Assembly: GCA_949358305.1 (NCBI GenBank)
Contig: OX442314.1
Span: forward strand, 6,575,087-6,639,086
DNA from: Strigamia acuminata
Lineage: Eukaryota > Arthropoda > Chilopoda > Geophilomorpha > Linotaeniidae
Direction: 5' to 3'
DNA length: 64,000 nucleotides
Shown: positions 55,528-64,000 of the stretch, piece after piece
Numbering within the stretch: the first letter of the stretch is position 1
Layout: every line of letters starts with the position of its first letter
Program-made: the position numbers and the translations under genes
Notes under the pieces: model-generated
Told to the model about the DNA's origin: nothing
The model's input: only the letters and a program-made list of their open reading frames with translations
Database searches by the model: none

Positions 55528-58500
55528 TGGCGGGGGTCCTCGAGCCCCCTATCATTAATTCCGAAGGAATTTCACCACCAGACTTAGAACAAGTACTTTC
55601 CGAAACTTTGGATAATTTAACTATTCAAGATAAAGAAATTAAGCGTGCTCGTCCCAACCGGAAGACACGGAAAAGAAACTGGAATTACAAGTTTAAAATC
55701 GCATCAAATACACCTTTTCCGGCAGAGGAGACAGCAAACCCGTTCTTGAATTTTCACGACGACCTGTTTTCTCTAGATAAGGGGGACGAATCTTTAGCTA
55801 GATTGATACAAGATACATCCAATCTTAATATTCGTGATGAATCCACCAGTTCTAGTGGAGGAGTATTCGAGAATTTACAATCAATGATTGATAATTTGAA
55901 TCCCGACTCCAAATCCTCCAGATTTGCGAGATTAAAATCTTACATTAACGAGAATCAGTTAAAACGAAAAGATGGCATCGAACGAATTAATAAATTGGGA
56001 AATCACATCGACGACCCCCGAATGAAAATTACAATAGGTGGACTCACCTATAATGCTTTGATGGACTCAGGAGCCACACAGTGTTTTATTGGGTTGCAAT
56101 TACTAAGTAAAACTTGTGCATCTCCCGATTTCATACAAGATTGTCCAAAACACATGAGAGTTTGTGCAGTTGGAGTTACTCATATTCCACTAGGACAAAT
56201 TACTTTGTGTGTACAATGGGCAGATGGAGCAGAATTCACACCAATAAATTTTATCATTTTGGATAATAATGTGTGTGGATTAATTATCGGACATAATTTT
56301 ATGCGCCGAACCAAAATTAATTTAAATCCAGCACGAGCTGTATTTACTTGCGACAGCAAGTCCGACTGGACTGCACCCTACGAAACTGACGAGTTAAATT
56401 GTAATTTAGCTCGAGTACAAGTGTTGACTGACAACGCAACAGCCACACACACGCCAGATAATTGGGAAGAATTGCTGGTAAAGGATTGTGACTGTTCAGA
56501 TGAGGAAAAAAGTAAATTACGCGAAGTAATTGCTAGTGTTAAGAACGTCTTTAGAGATAAAGTCGGATGTACTAACATAATAAAGCATAAGATCACCTTT
56601 AAAAAGGATGTAACGTGGAAAAAACAACCATTTCGAATGTATAACCCTGCTAAAATAGCCATTATGACTAAATTAGTAGAAGAATTAGAAGCGGATAATT
56701 TGATCGAAAGAGCTACTGGACCTTACATAAGTCATCCAGTGATCGTAGCCAAACCAAATGGTACTTATCGTTTATGTATCGATTATCGGTGGTTGAATGC
56801 AATCACCGAAATTAACGCCATACAAATGCCAAGTATTGATTTGTTACTCCACAATACAAATCAGGCAAAATATTTCACGTCTCTTGACCTTACCAAAGGT
56901 TATTATCAGGTCGAGATGGACGAGGAAGATAGACAGAAAACAGCCTTTTATACTCCGAAAGGCAATTACCAATTTGTCCGCATGCCTTTTGGTCTTTGCA
57001 ATGCGCCGTGTACATTTCAGTTCTTAATGGAACGAGTGATGGGCGAAGCATTATACAAACACGCGTTAGTCTATTTGGACGACGTGATAATCTTCTCCAC
57101 CACTTGGGAGAAACATCTGGAACATATCAAAGATGTGTTGAAAAGACTAGATAAGGCCAACTTATCAGTAAACAAGGAAAAATCAAAATTTGGAAAAACT
57201 ACACTCAAATTTTTGGGTCATTTGATAACTCCAACCGGATTAGCACCTGACCCAGACAAGATAGTATCCGTTAGGAAATATCCAACTCCTAAGAATTCCA
57301 AGGATATTCAACGATTTCATGGCTTGTCAAATTTCTTCCGGAAATTTATTCCCGAACATGCAAAAATTGCTAGGCCTCTAACTAGCATGATGCATGATAA
57401 AGCAGTGTTCGAATGGGGAGAAGAACAAGAGAAAGCTTTTGAAACAATAAAAAATATTTTATGTGACGAAACACAAGTTTTGTTAATGCCAGATATGATG
57501 AAACCATTCGTAATCTTGACAGACGCATCACATGATGGACTTGGTAGTGTGTTATGCCAAGATGTAGAATTCTTCGATGAAGGAAAAAGAGAAATGATCA
57601 TGACTCCTAGACCCGTAGCTTATGCTAGTCGAGTCTTACGAGGGGCAGAAGTACGCTACTCAACACCCGAACTCGAGTGTTTAGCAGTAGTGTGGGCAGT
57701 CGACAAATTCCGACCGTATATCGAATATACGACATTTACTTTGGAATCAGACGCCGAAGCATTAAAATGGCTGATGGGAACACCAGAACCATCGGGACGA
57801 TTTGGTCGTTGGGCAATTAAACTTCAATGTGGCGCCTTTAAGATTAAATATCGACGGGGTACCCAGAACCAAGTTGCCGACGCCTTCTCGAGAGCGCCTT
57901 TGGAGATCGAAGACATTCCAGAGAATGATTATTGTGAGCCAATCGAGATTACTCAATTCTGGCCAGAATGGGACGGAAATCGAGAAATTATTCGAAGGAA
58001 TAATAAAGAAGATTGCCAATTTCTAACGAATGTGCAGCTTCATTTCGATTATTCCAAAGTATTATACAATACTTTGGAAAAGGGGGAGAAAATGGATGAA
58101 GCTACAGAAGAAACACTATTTAGTGCTTTAACGGAAGTTTTAAAGGAAGTTCCACCGACTCGAGAAGAAATTATAGAAGCTCAACTAGCCGACAAAGAGT
58201 GTAGAATAATAATCGATCATCTGAAACGAGATGAAATCGAACAAAGAAAGTTTAAGAAAACTAAAGAATGGATGAAAGCAGTCCAAGGTTACCAATTAGA
58301 TTTTCAAGAAGAAAATGGTAATGAAATGCTGATTTATTTCAAACCAACGTTTGAAGAGGAATTGAATGACTCTGGAAACGGATTTAAAGCTGTCATTCCA
58401 CCGTCATTAGTACGAAGAGTACTGTTTGCCTGTCACGGACATCCATTAAGTGGACATGCAGGGATGAGTAAGACGCTCGAACGAGCAAAACTTATATATT

Positions 58501-59132
58501 ACTGGCCGAAGATGAATAAAGATACTCGCAATTACGTCCGAAGTTGTATTCATTGCCAGCAATACAAGCCCTGTCAACATAAAAAGCATAGAGCGAGTTA
58601 CACTCCTCATAACATGTCTTACCCGTGGGAAGTAATCTGCATTGATTTAATGGGTCCCAAACCGACAGGAAGAAGCCAATACAGATTTGTATTAGTAATT
58701 ATAGATCAATGTACTAAATGGGTAGAATTATTCCCTTTAAGTAAGGCATCTAGTGAATCTATTGTGAATAGGTTAGGAGAAGTGATTCATAGATGGGGAT
58801 ACCCAAAGAAAATTGTTAGTGATAACGGGAGCCAATTCATATCCACGATTTATGAAGAGTTTTGTAAAAAACACAACATCAGAATGGCTCATGTGAGTCC
58901 ATATCACGCTCAGGCCAATCCTACGGAAAGGGCCAATAGAGACATCAAAATAATGCTGGCTCTTTATTCAGACATTCACTCCCATTGGCCGAGATTCTTA
59001 AACGAATTTGCATTTGCCTCGAGAACGGCTAAATCAGAAGCTACAGGCGCAACGCCATTCTTATTGAACACAGGAAGAAATGTACCTCTTCCCTTTGATC
59101 CTCGGATCATTCAACATGCAAAATGCATTTGA
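55524..59132 (+). CDS. pol: Element D Pol, main part, ending at a frameshift
   Basis: About 1200 codons from the heptamer. Protease has LMDSGATQCFIG at about residue 180 (counted from 55527). Reverse transcriptase has YLDD at 516-519. RNase H has LTDASHDGLG, ELECLAVVWAVDKFRP and ADAFSRAP (ALSRAP in the other elements). Integrase has HGHPLSGHAG, CIHCQQYK, and core motifs IDLMGPKP, VSDNGSQF and NPTERANRD. It stops at 59130-59132, shortly after the core, at a place where element A reads on. Compared with A there is one extra A in the run at about 59119-59122. All catalytic motifs lie before the break. Confidence 0.88.
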   Translation, partial: LVAGVLEPPIINSEGISPPDLEQVLSETLDNLTIQDKEIKRARPNRKTRKRNWNYKFKIASNTPFPAEETANPFLNFHDDLFSLDKGDESLARLIQDTSNLNIRDESTSSSGGVFENLQSMIDNLNPDSKSSRFARLKSYINENQLKRKDGIERINKLGNHIDDPRMKITIGGLTYNALMDSGATQCFIGLQLLSKTCASPDFIQDCPKHMRVCAVGVTHIPLGQITLCVQWADGAEFTPINFIILDNNVCGLIIGHNFMRRTKINLNPARAVFTCDSKSDWTAPYETDELNCNLARVQVLTDNATATHTPDNWEELLVKDCDCSDEEKSKLREVIASVKNVFRDKVGCTNIIKHKITFKKDVTWKKQPFRMYNPAKIAIMTKLVEELEADNLIERATGPYISHPVIVAKPNGTYRLCIDYRWLNAITEINAIQMPSIDLLLHNTNQAKYFTSLDLTKGYYQVEMDEEDRQKTAFYTPKGNYQFVRMPFGLCNAPCTFQFLMERVMGEALYKHALVYLDDVIIFSTTWEKHLEHIKDVLKRLDKANLSVNKEKSKFGKTTLKFLGHLITPTGLAPDPDKIVSVRKYPTPKNSKDIQRFHGLSNFFRKFIPEHAKIARPLTSMMHDKAVFEWGEEQEKAFETIKNILCDETQVLLMPDMMKPFVILTDASHDGLGSVLCQDVEFFDEGKREMIMTPRPVAYASRVLRGAEVRYSTPELECLAVVWAVDKFRPYIEYTTFTLESDAEALKWLMGTPEPSGRFGRWAIKLQCGAFKIKYRRGTQNQVADAFSRAPLEIEDIPENDYCEPIEITQFWPEWDGNREIIRRNNKEDCQFLTNVQLHFDYSKVLYNTLEKGEKMDEATEETLFSALTEVLKEVPPTREEIIEAQLADKECRIIIDHLKRDEIEQRKFKKTKEWMKAVQGYQLDFQEENGNEMLIYFKPTFEEELNDSGNGFKAVIPPSLVRRVLFACHGHPLSGHAGMSKTLERAKLIYYWPKMNKDTRNYVRSCIHCQQYKPCQHKKHRASYTPHNMSYPWEVICIDLMGPKPTGRSQYRFVLVIIDQCTKWVELFPLSKASSESIVNRLGEVIHRWGYPKKIVSDNGSQFISTIYEEFCKKHNIRMAHVSPYHAQANPTERANRDIKIMLALYSDIHSHWPRFLNEFAFASRTAKSEATGATPFLLNTGRNVPLPFDPRIIQHAKCI

Positions 59133-59691
59133 CAAGAATAACCCGGAAGAATACGTATATAATTTACTTGGAATTTTACGTCGAGCACATCAAGAGATGC
59201 ATTTGCGTATTCAAGCAAATTATGAGAGACACGACAAGATTCACAGAAATAAATTTCACATTTGTGAATATACTGTCGGTGATTTGGTATGGAAAGCCAC
59301 TCACATCCTTTCAAATAAAGAGAAAGGAATTACTAAAGGTTTCGCCGAGAAACGAGATGGACCGTGGGAAATTACGGAAGTTTTACCTGGAGGTGCTTAT
59401 AAGTTGAGAAAATTAGTTGATGGATCAATAGAACCATCCATAAATACTGATGATCTCTCACCTTATATCCCATCCTACCCGATTGAAACTTGGACTCTCG
59501 ATCAAAAGAGTGGAAAAGTAGAGAAACACCCAAACCCAGATTGGATGAACGAAAGTTCGATCATAAATAATTCAAGTGAATTAAATAATCAAGAATTAGG
59601 AAATAATTCTGCAAATATGAAATTTATTTTGAGTCACCCGCATACGCACTCAGCTGTTCGGGATGAAAAAAGTCCTGTTTTGAGATATTAA
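59123..59691 (+). pseudogene. pol: Element D Pol, C-terminal part after the frameshift
   Basis: The frame continues the integrase C-terminal region: a helical part (LLGILRRAHQEMHLRIQ), VGDLVWKATHIL, and the GPW/GPY-type module KRDGPWEITEVLPGGAY. It lacks the basic tail of element A. The start shown is the approximate break; no independent start is proposed. The break is one base in an A-run, so a sequencing error must be considered, since the LTRs are identical. Confidence 0.75.
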
Positions 59692-59749
59692 TAAAATCAT
59701 TTCGCAAGAATAACATAAACTTATGAATAAAATTTATAAGTTGAGTAAT

Positions 59750-59760
59750 TAAGGGGGATG
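59750..59760 (+). promoter_or_regulatory. Element D polypurine tract
   Basis: AAGGGGGATG ends at the LTR start, as GGGGGATG does in element A. Confidence 0.75.
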
Positions 59761-61516
59761 TATGACGGTTTATAAGTGCTATTTATTAATAACACGGCCA
59801 AATTTTAAGTGTTTTTTGCGAAACCCGCATTTGTCAATGCTCCGAGTCGCCACTAGATGGCGCGATTATAATTCAGCGGTAAATTCGAATTGCGAGTTAA
59901 GAAAACTGGTAAATAAATATAAGAATATATTTATTTGTATGAAACGACACTTTATTAGGATTAATATAAATATATATTAATAATTATTGTTCACACTAAG
60001 TGATGGGAATCTCTAGTTCAGCAGAAATGGAGATTTGATAATCCATCGATCAACCGATCGATGTGATTGGTGGATCCATTTCCGGTCCTGGGTATCCAGT
60101 TCCGGTTGTGGTGTGAATTAGCATATTGCTCCTCCGTATCCACTTCCGGCGATACGGGATTGGAGGGATTCGTGGAACCCATGTTCCAATTGGTTGATTG
60201 GATTAATCTCTAATCCAGTCAGGTTATATAAACCCAAACAACCGGCCATCCGGCAGCTCTGTTTGATTATTTTCTGTTTGGTATTGTTACTTAAGAAATA
60301 TGATTCGTTGTTCACGTAAAAAAACCTTTTGGTTCTTTGTTGATTTATTCACAAAGAACCGTTGCATGATTCTACAGAATCATGCCACCGCCGGCAATTG
60401 AAGTCGAAGTGCTGGGATCATTATGTTGCATAAATGTTACAGTTTACGGTTGCGACGCCGAAGGAGAACCCGCCGTTGTGCAATTCAGTATCCTCCGGAC
60501 AGGACCATGTGGTCTTTCTCGGTATGAACGTATTCCGTTACCGCAAGTAGCATCGTTGCTGTTGAGAATTAGTTCCTTCACCGGATGGTGCCAAAGCAGT
60601 CTGTTTTACAGTAACCACGAGTAGCACCAAGTGTTTGGCAAGCTGATTCTCATGGTATTCGATGCCAAAGTAGTCGGTCTATTATTAGTACCGCGAGAGA
60701 TTATACTGCTGTGCGGAGCCGCGAGCTATCGACTCCTGTGTACGTGATACCGTCAATCGCCAGACGAACGACCGTGTCGCGACGCAGGGGACGCTTGATA
60801 CCGTTCTGCATTGCAAGGCGTATATTTTCTTTCGACGGCAATTGTGTGTTGCGACGGGAAGCCTAATCTTCATTTTATTTATAACAGCTAAATATTAACT
60901 TGGCGACAAGTTGATTAACCAAGTCAGAAGACTTAATTACGATCACGATTACATCAAAGACGCAAATGTAACCGATAAGTTGACGACAACTTATCCACAA
61001 AATATCTAAATAAGAATTCACAACGATATGAATTAAATATAATTCATAAGCGGAATATTGATAAGTAAATGAATACATTTACTTACACCAATATCCTCCC
61101 AAAGTTGTGGCGGTGCAGACAAAGTCAACCGCAATGCTCAGATCATTCGATTTATCGACGTGCGATAATTTACACAGCGAACCAAGGAAACCAGCGAAGC
61201 CATATCGGACTCCAGGACACAGCCATCCGGCTTAGATGACATCTGTAAACCAGGTCGAGCGATGGGGAAACCGCTCCCTTATCCCAGACCCGTAGTGATA
61301 TTATTCTAGGGCCAGTTGGCTAATTCTTTGTATAGTTTAATAGCTGATTTAACTTGCCAAATGTTGGCATTAGTCTTATGTATAATTTAGCTCACTGCAT
61401 ATTGTTTGCCAACAATAAACTGTCTTGTATTTATCTCGTATTGTATTCACTGTTTATTTATTGCGATCTCTTCCCGGTACCATTGTTAAATGGGAGTTGT
61501 GGTCGTCACCGTCACA
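59761..61516 (+). repeat. Element D 3' LTR (1756 bp)
   Basis: Offset of 9317 bp from the 5' LTR; no difference was noticed. GCTG follows at 61517-61520. Confidence 0.92.
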
Positions 61517-61568
61517 GCTGCTTAATTGTAATACCAAACAAGAAGCATTTTCATCACATGTTCTTTAC
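61517..61568 (-). other. Host intron 5, upstream piece
   Basis: Donor GTAAAG at 61568 follows TGCAG of exon 5. With 50417-50439 it makes an intron of about 75 nt once element D and one GCTG copy are removed. Confidence 0.6.
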
Positions 61569-61648
61569 CTGCATTTTAGATTTTTAAATTTGTTAAGTAA
61601 GCAAATCCGACAGCATTCTATGTATTCGTTTTCGTTAGAGCATAGACT
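61569..61648 (-). CDS. DEG/ENaC channel gene, exon 5, second part (after solo LTR)
   Basis: Continues exon 5 with Cys residues spaced as in exon 10: LCSNENEYIECCRICLLNKF, then KC. It ends TGCAG|GTAAAG in phase 2, the same as exon 10. The first part of the exon lies beyond the solo LTR at 63298-63325. Confidence 0.7.
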
Positions 61649-63297
61649 TGTGACAAATTAGCAATAGATGGCGCCACTAGTACTAGCGGCAAATTCAACC
61701 TCGAACTTACTATTCTCCGCAGAAATAGTTCACAAACATATTATTATGTTTATTACAATAAATGTAATCTAAATCGATAATATAAAGTTATATTATCAAT
61801 ATTCAATAAGATAAAGCAGGTATTCTTGCTTTATCACGGGTACGCGACATGAAACCCATTTTCAGAATGTATTTCCGTTCTGTGTATCCATTTCCTGTCC
61901 CCGGTATCCAGTTCCGATTTATGCTAAAGATTAACATAATCCAAATTTGCATCTCCGTATCCACTTCCTGCGATACGAGATTGGTGGAACCTAATCCCAC
62001 CGAGTATAAAACTCCCTGACAACAGGAAGTTAGTTAGTTCTGTTTTCTGGTTATTTGGTATGTTCCGCATGTCAAATAACCGTTTCTCACTCAGGGCATG
62101 GTCCTACCGGACCATGCATAGCATGGCTCTGCTGAGCCATGCAACCCCCGCCAACTGAAGGCGAAGTTCGGACTGTTAATGTTTCCGTCAAACGGTCTTG
62201 CCGAGGAGAAAGCCTCCCGCATAAGTATCCTCGTGGTCGGACAATATAATCACGTGTGATACCAAAGTATTTAGTAACCGTCGGTAGCACTGTTACTGCA
62301 AGAGATTGACTCCATCACCTGATGGTGCCAAAGCAGTCTGCATGCAAAACATGCAGTTACCGCCAGTAGCACTATGTGTTTGGGAATGTTATATCTCTTC
62401 GGTGATGGTGCCAAAGCAGTCTACTTACGAGTAGTATCTCGGGTGATTAATTCTGTTGTGCAGAACTGCGGGCTATATCCCCCTGAGTATCAGTGCCGTC
62501 TCTCACCGCACTGTTATTTAGGGCACGCGCGATACTGTTCTGCTCGGCAAGGCGAACTTTGACGGCAATTGTGTGTTGCGATGTTTAACCTTTATTATAT
62601 TTTGTAGTTGATAAATACACCTTAATTGTTTAAACTTGGCAACAAGTTAACAACCGAAGTAAGTCACGAGACTTATTTCACTGTATGACGAATCAAATTC
62701 GTAACAATAAATTGAATACAATTTATTGAGTTAATTTATTAAACTCACAACATCGCGAATTAAATATAATTCGCAAGCGGAACCTTGGCGAATAAATGAC
62801 TTCATTTATTCATTACCAATTTCCAACCCTAGTTGTGGCGGTGCACATGAGTCAACCGCACCTCTCGAATCGAACCAAACAGCATTACACGGACCATTAC
62901 ACGATACGAACCCGGAACGCGAAGGAACCAGTTCCACGATTACGAAGCGCCGACGGAAACCGCGAGGACACAGCCAGCCCGGCTACGCGTAGATGACGTC
63001 TTTTAACTCGGTCGAGCGGGCGTTTTGCCGTTCCCGAACTCCGGATCACCAATAACCGTAATGTTATTATTTTAGGGCCATTCGGCCATTTTATTGTATA
63101 GTTAAATGTGCTTTTAACTTGCCAAATGTCGGCATTAGTTTATGTATAACTTTTAGATTTGATTCTATTGTTTGACAACAATAAATGTAGTGTTTTGAGA
63201 AACTTGTTGTCTTTATTTTATCTCGTATTATTCACTATTTCACGCGACTTATACCCGGTACTATCATGCGATAGGAGTTGTGGTCGTCACCGTCACA
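61649..63297 (+). mobile_element. Solo LTR S (1649 bp), same family as element D
   Basis: Starts TGTGACAAATT and ends GTGGTCGTCACCGTCACA, like the LTR of D. The flanks GACT (61645-61648) and AACT (63298-63301) match at three of four bases, as expected for an older target duplication. It has a TATAAAA box at 62005-62011, AGATGGCGC at 61666-61674, paired hairpins, and module order like D but diverged. No internal region remains, so it arose by LTR-LTR recombination. It splits exon 5 of the host gene. Confidence 0.85.
62049..62150 (+). other. Hairpin cluster in solo LTR S
   Basis: GGTTATTTG pairs with CAAATAACC (62049-62057 with 62073-62081). Then GCATGGTCC/GGACCATGC and GCATGGCTC/GAGCCATGC form two more hairpins by about 62143. 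The first two parallel those in element D. Confidence 0.6.
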
Positions 63298-63325
63298 AAC
63301 TGATCGGTGAATTAAGCAAGATGAA
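63298..63325 (-). CDS. DEG/ENaC channel gene, exon 5, first part (before solo LTR)
   Basis: Begins after a 57-nt intron ending ATTGTAG and encodes FILLNSPIS before the solo LTR cuts in. Frame and spacing fit the second part at 61648 if one duplicated target copy is removed. The insertion must disrupt unit 1 on this allele unless the LTR is spliced out. Confidence 0.65.
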
Positions 63326-63382
63326 CTACAATTGTAAACAAGGTGTTGCCCAGGAATTTTAAGTCTTTAAATTAAACTTTAC
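63326..63382 (-). other. Host intron 4 (57 nt)
   Basis: GTAAAG...TTGTAG, length 57 and in-frame, the counterpart of intron 9 in unit 2. It holds in-frame stops, so it must be removed for unit 1 to be read. Confidence 0.65.
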
Positions 63383-63475
63383 TTTGTTATAACTAAAATT
63401 TATTGTAGATGTTGAACCAGGATACATCGCTGGTAAAAGATAGGGATTTTTAACATTATTGAATGTCAGGTAAAC
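63383..63475 (-). CDS. DEG/ENaC channel gene, exon 4 (unit 1 extracellular domain)
   Basis: 31 codons after the acceptor GCCGTTAG, phase 0 at both ends. VYLTFNNVKNPYLLP and MYPGSTSTINFSYNK fit the family's V.PG....I motif well. Parallel to exon 9. Confidence 0.72.
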
Positions 63476-63534
63476 CTAACGGCAAAGAGGAAAAAATTAA
63501 TGTAGCAGTTACCATTGTAATTTTATTAAGTTAC

Positions 63535-63626
63535 TAGATAATAAGGCATTTTGCATGTCCAGTCGTAATTTTTTTTTAAATTCACTGTCAGTAATTTTCC
63601 GGCAAATGATTTGCTAGAAGCTTCAG
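63535..63626 (-). CDS. DEG/ENaC channel gene, exon 3 (unit 1)
   Basis: Encodes ASSKSFAGKLLTVNLKKNYD, then YYL before the donor CTA|GTAACT. The phase fits exons 2 and 4. The acceptor (AAAG at 63627) is weak, and a second AG six bases downstream would also fit the phase. Confidence 0.5.
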
Positions 63627-63689
63627 CTTTGTCAATGAATAATATTAGTGTAACAATGAAGGTAGTGATAAATGCTCGTTTGTAGTTAC

Positions 63690-63735
63690 CAAATCGAAAT
63701 GTTGAGCATATTCCTAATCCACTGTCAGTTTCCGT
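63690..63735 (-). CDS. DEG/ENaC channel gene, exon 2 (unit 1)
   Basis: A 46-nt exon between TTGTTCAG and GTAACT, phase 0 in and 1 out. TETDSGLGICSTFRFG carries the G-x-C-x-x-F motif. It parallels exon 7. Confidence 0.65.
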
Positions 63736-63829
63736 CTGAACAACAGAAGTATCTGAATATCCCTATGCAAATTGTGATTTTGTGATTTTTAACTGAATAT
63801 TTCTATTTTTTTTTAATTTTAATTTTTAC

Positions 63830-64000
63830 TTTCATTTTTACACTGTCGATGTCATCAGTATTGTTAGTTGCTTTCCAAAGTGTATCCATATCGTAAGTTG
63901 GGTTTTTAATGCTCATTAGTGCTTCGAGCATGTTATCACATGAAATGGATTCTGGTGTTTGTTTATTTGCTATAAGAGTTTCTTCCAAAAGCCTATTCAT
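63830..64000 (-). CDS. DEG/ENaC channel gene, exon 1 in window (unit 1, partial)
   Basis: Open to the right edge, donor ATGAAA|GTAAAA in phase 0. About 57 residues are visible, including LLEETLIANKQTPESISCDN and DTLWKATNN. It resembles the part of exon 6 that follows FPSVTLC (HLLKQSNKTCDN, then IWKSL), so the first membrane helix of unit 1 should lie just beyond the window. The ATG at the edge need not be the start. Confidence 0.6.

Larger units (their letters stand above)
50444..61516 (+). mobile_element. Ty3/gypsy LTR retrotransposon D (11.1 kb), nearly complete
   Basis: LTRs of 1756 bp (50444-52199 and 59761-61516) appear identical, with target duplication GCTG. Order: LTR, tRNA-Gln primer site, 970-bp leader, gag, pol (-1 frame), polypurine tract, LTR. 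There is no third ORF: only about 70 bp separate pol from the LTR. Pol is interrupted by one frameshift in the integrase region. It lies antisense to the host gene in intron 5, about 24 nt from the acceptor of exon 6. Confidence 0.93.

Overview
This is a 64-kb piece of an invertebrate animal genome, most likely an arthropod. The evidence is a split gene for a DEG/ENaC-family sodium channel (a family known only from animals), very short introns of 57-94 nt, and dense Ty3/gypsy LTR retrotransposons. No bacterial-type operon, rRNA gene, tRNA gene or CRISPR array was seen. The species cannot be told from the sequence.

Host gene. Eleven exons on the minus strand, read from the right edge to 14039, form one phase-consistent DEG/ENaC gene that encodes two channel units in tandem. 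Exon 6 (50416-49618) holds the second membrane helix of unit 1 and, with no stop between, the first membrane helix of unit 2. The last exon (14414-14039) holds the selectivity-filter helix of unit 2 and the stop codon. Its upstream partner, exon 10, is 34 kb away, so most of the window is an intron filled by transposons. Without the insertions that intron would be about 300 nt. A solo LTR (61649-63297) sits inside exon 5.

Mobile elements. Element A (1-12747, plus; its 5' LTR runs off the left edge) has gag, pol and a GC-rich third ORF. Element B (14476-27646, minus, TSD AGGG) has gag, pol and an 891-aa third ORF, plus a 192-aa ORF inside each LTR. A foldback element (27876-48645, TSD GAAACA) has nearly identical arms of about 2.7 kb, minisatellites, a decayed Tc1-like transposase in the core and a 2,042-bp tandem duplication in the right arm. 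Element C (36578-48339, minus, TSD CACT) is nested in the right arm and has gag, pol and a third ORF related to that of B. Element D (50444-61516, plus, TSD GCTG) sits in host intron 5, with gag and a pol broken by one frameshift. The solo LTR S belongs to the same family as D.

How the parts work. In all four Ty3 elements gag and pol overlap in the -1 frame, and the same heptamer A AAA AAC lies at or just before the gag stop, so Gag-Pol is probably made by -1 ribosomal frameshifting. A and D match the tRNA-Gln 3' end at the primer-binding site; B and C match tRNA-Pro. In A, B and C the third ORF lies after pol, has a GTAAGT donor upstream and an acceptor just before it, so it is probably translated from a spliced mRNA. 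No third ORF shows signal peptide or membrane segments, so none looks like an envelope.
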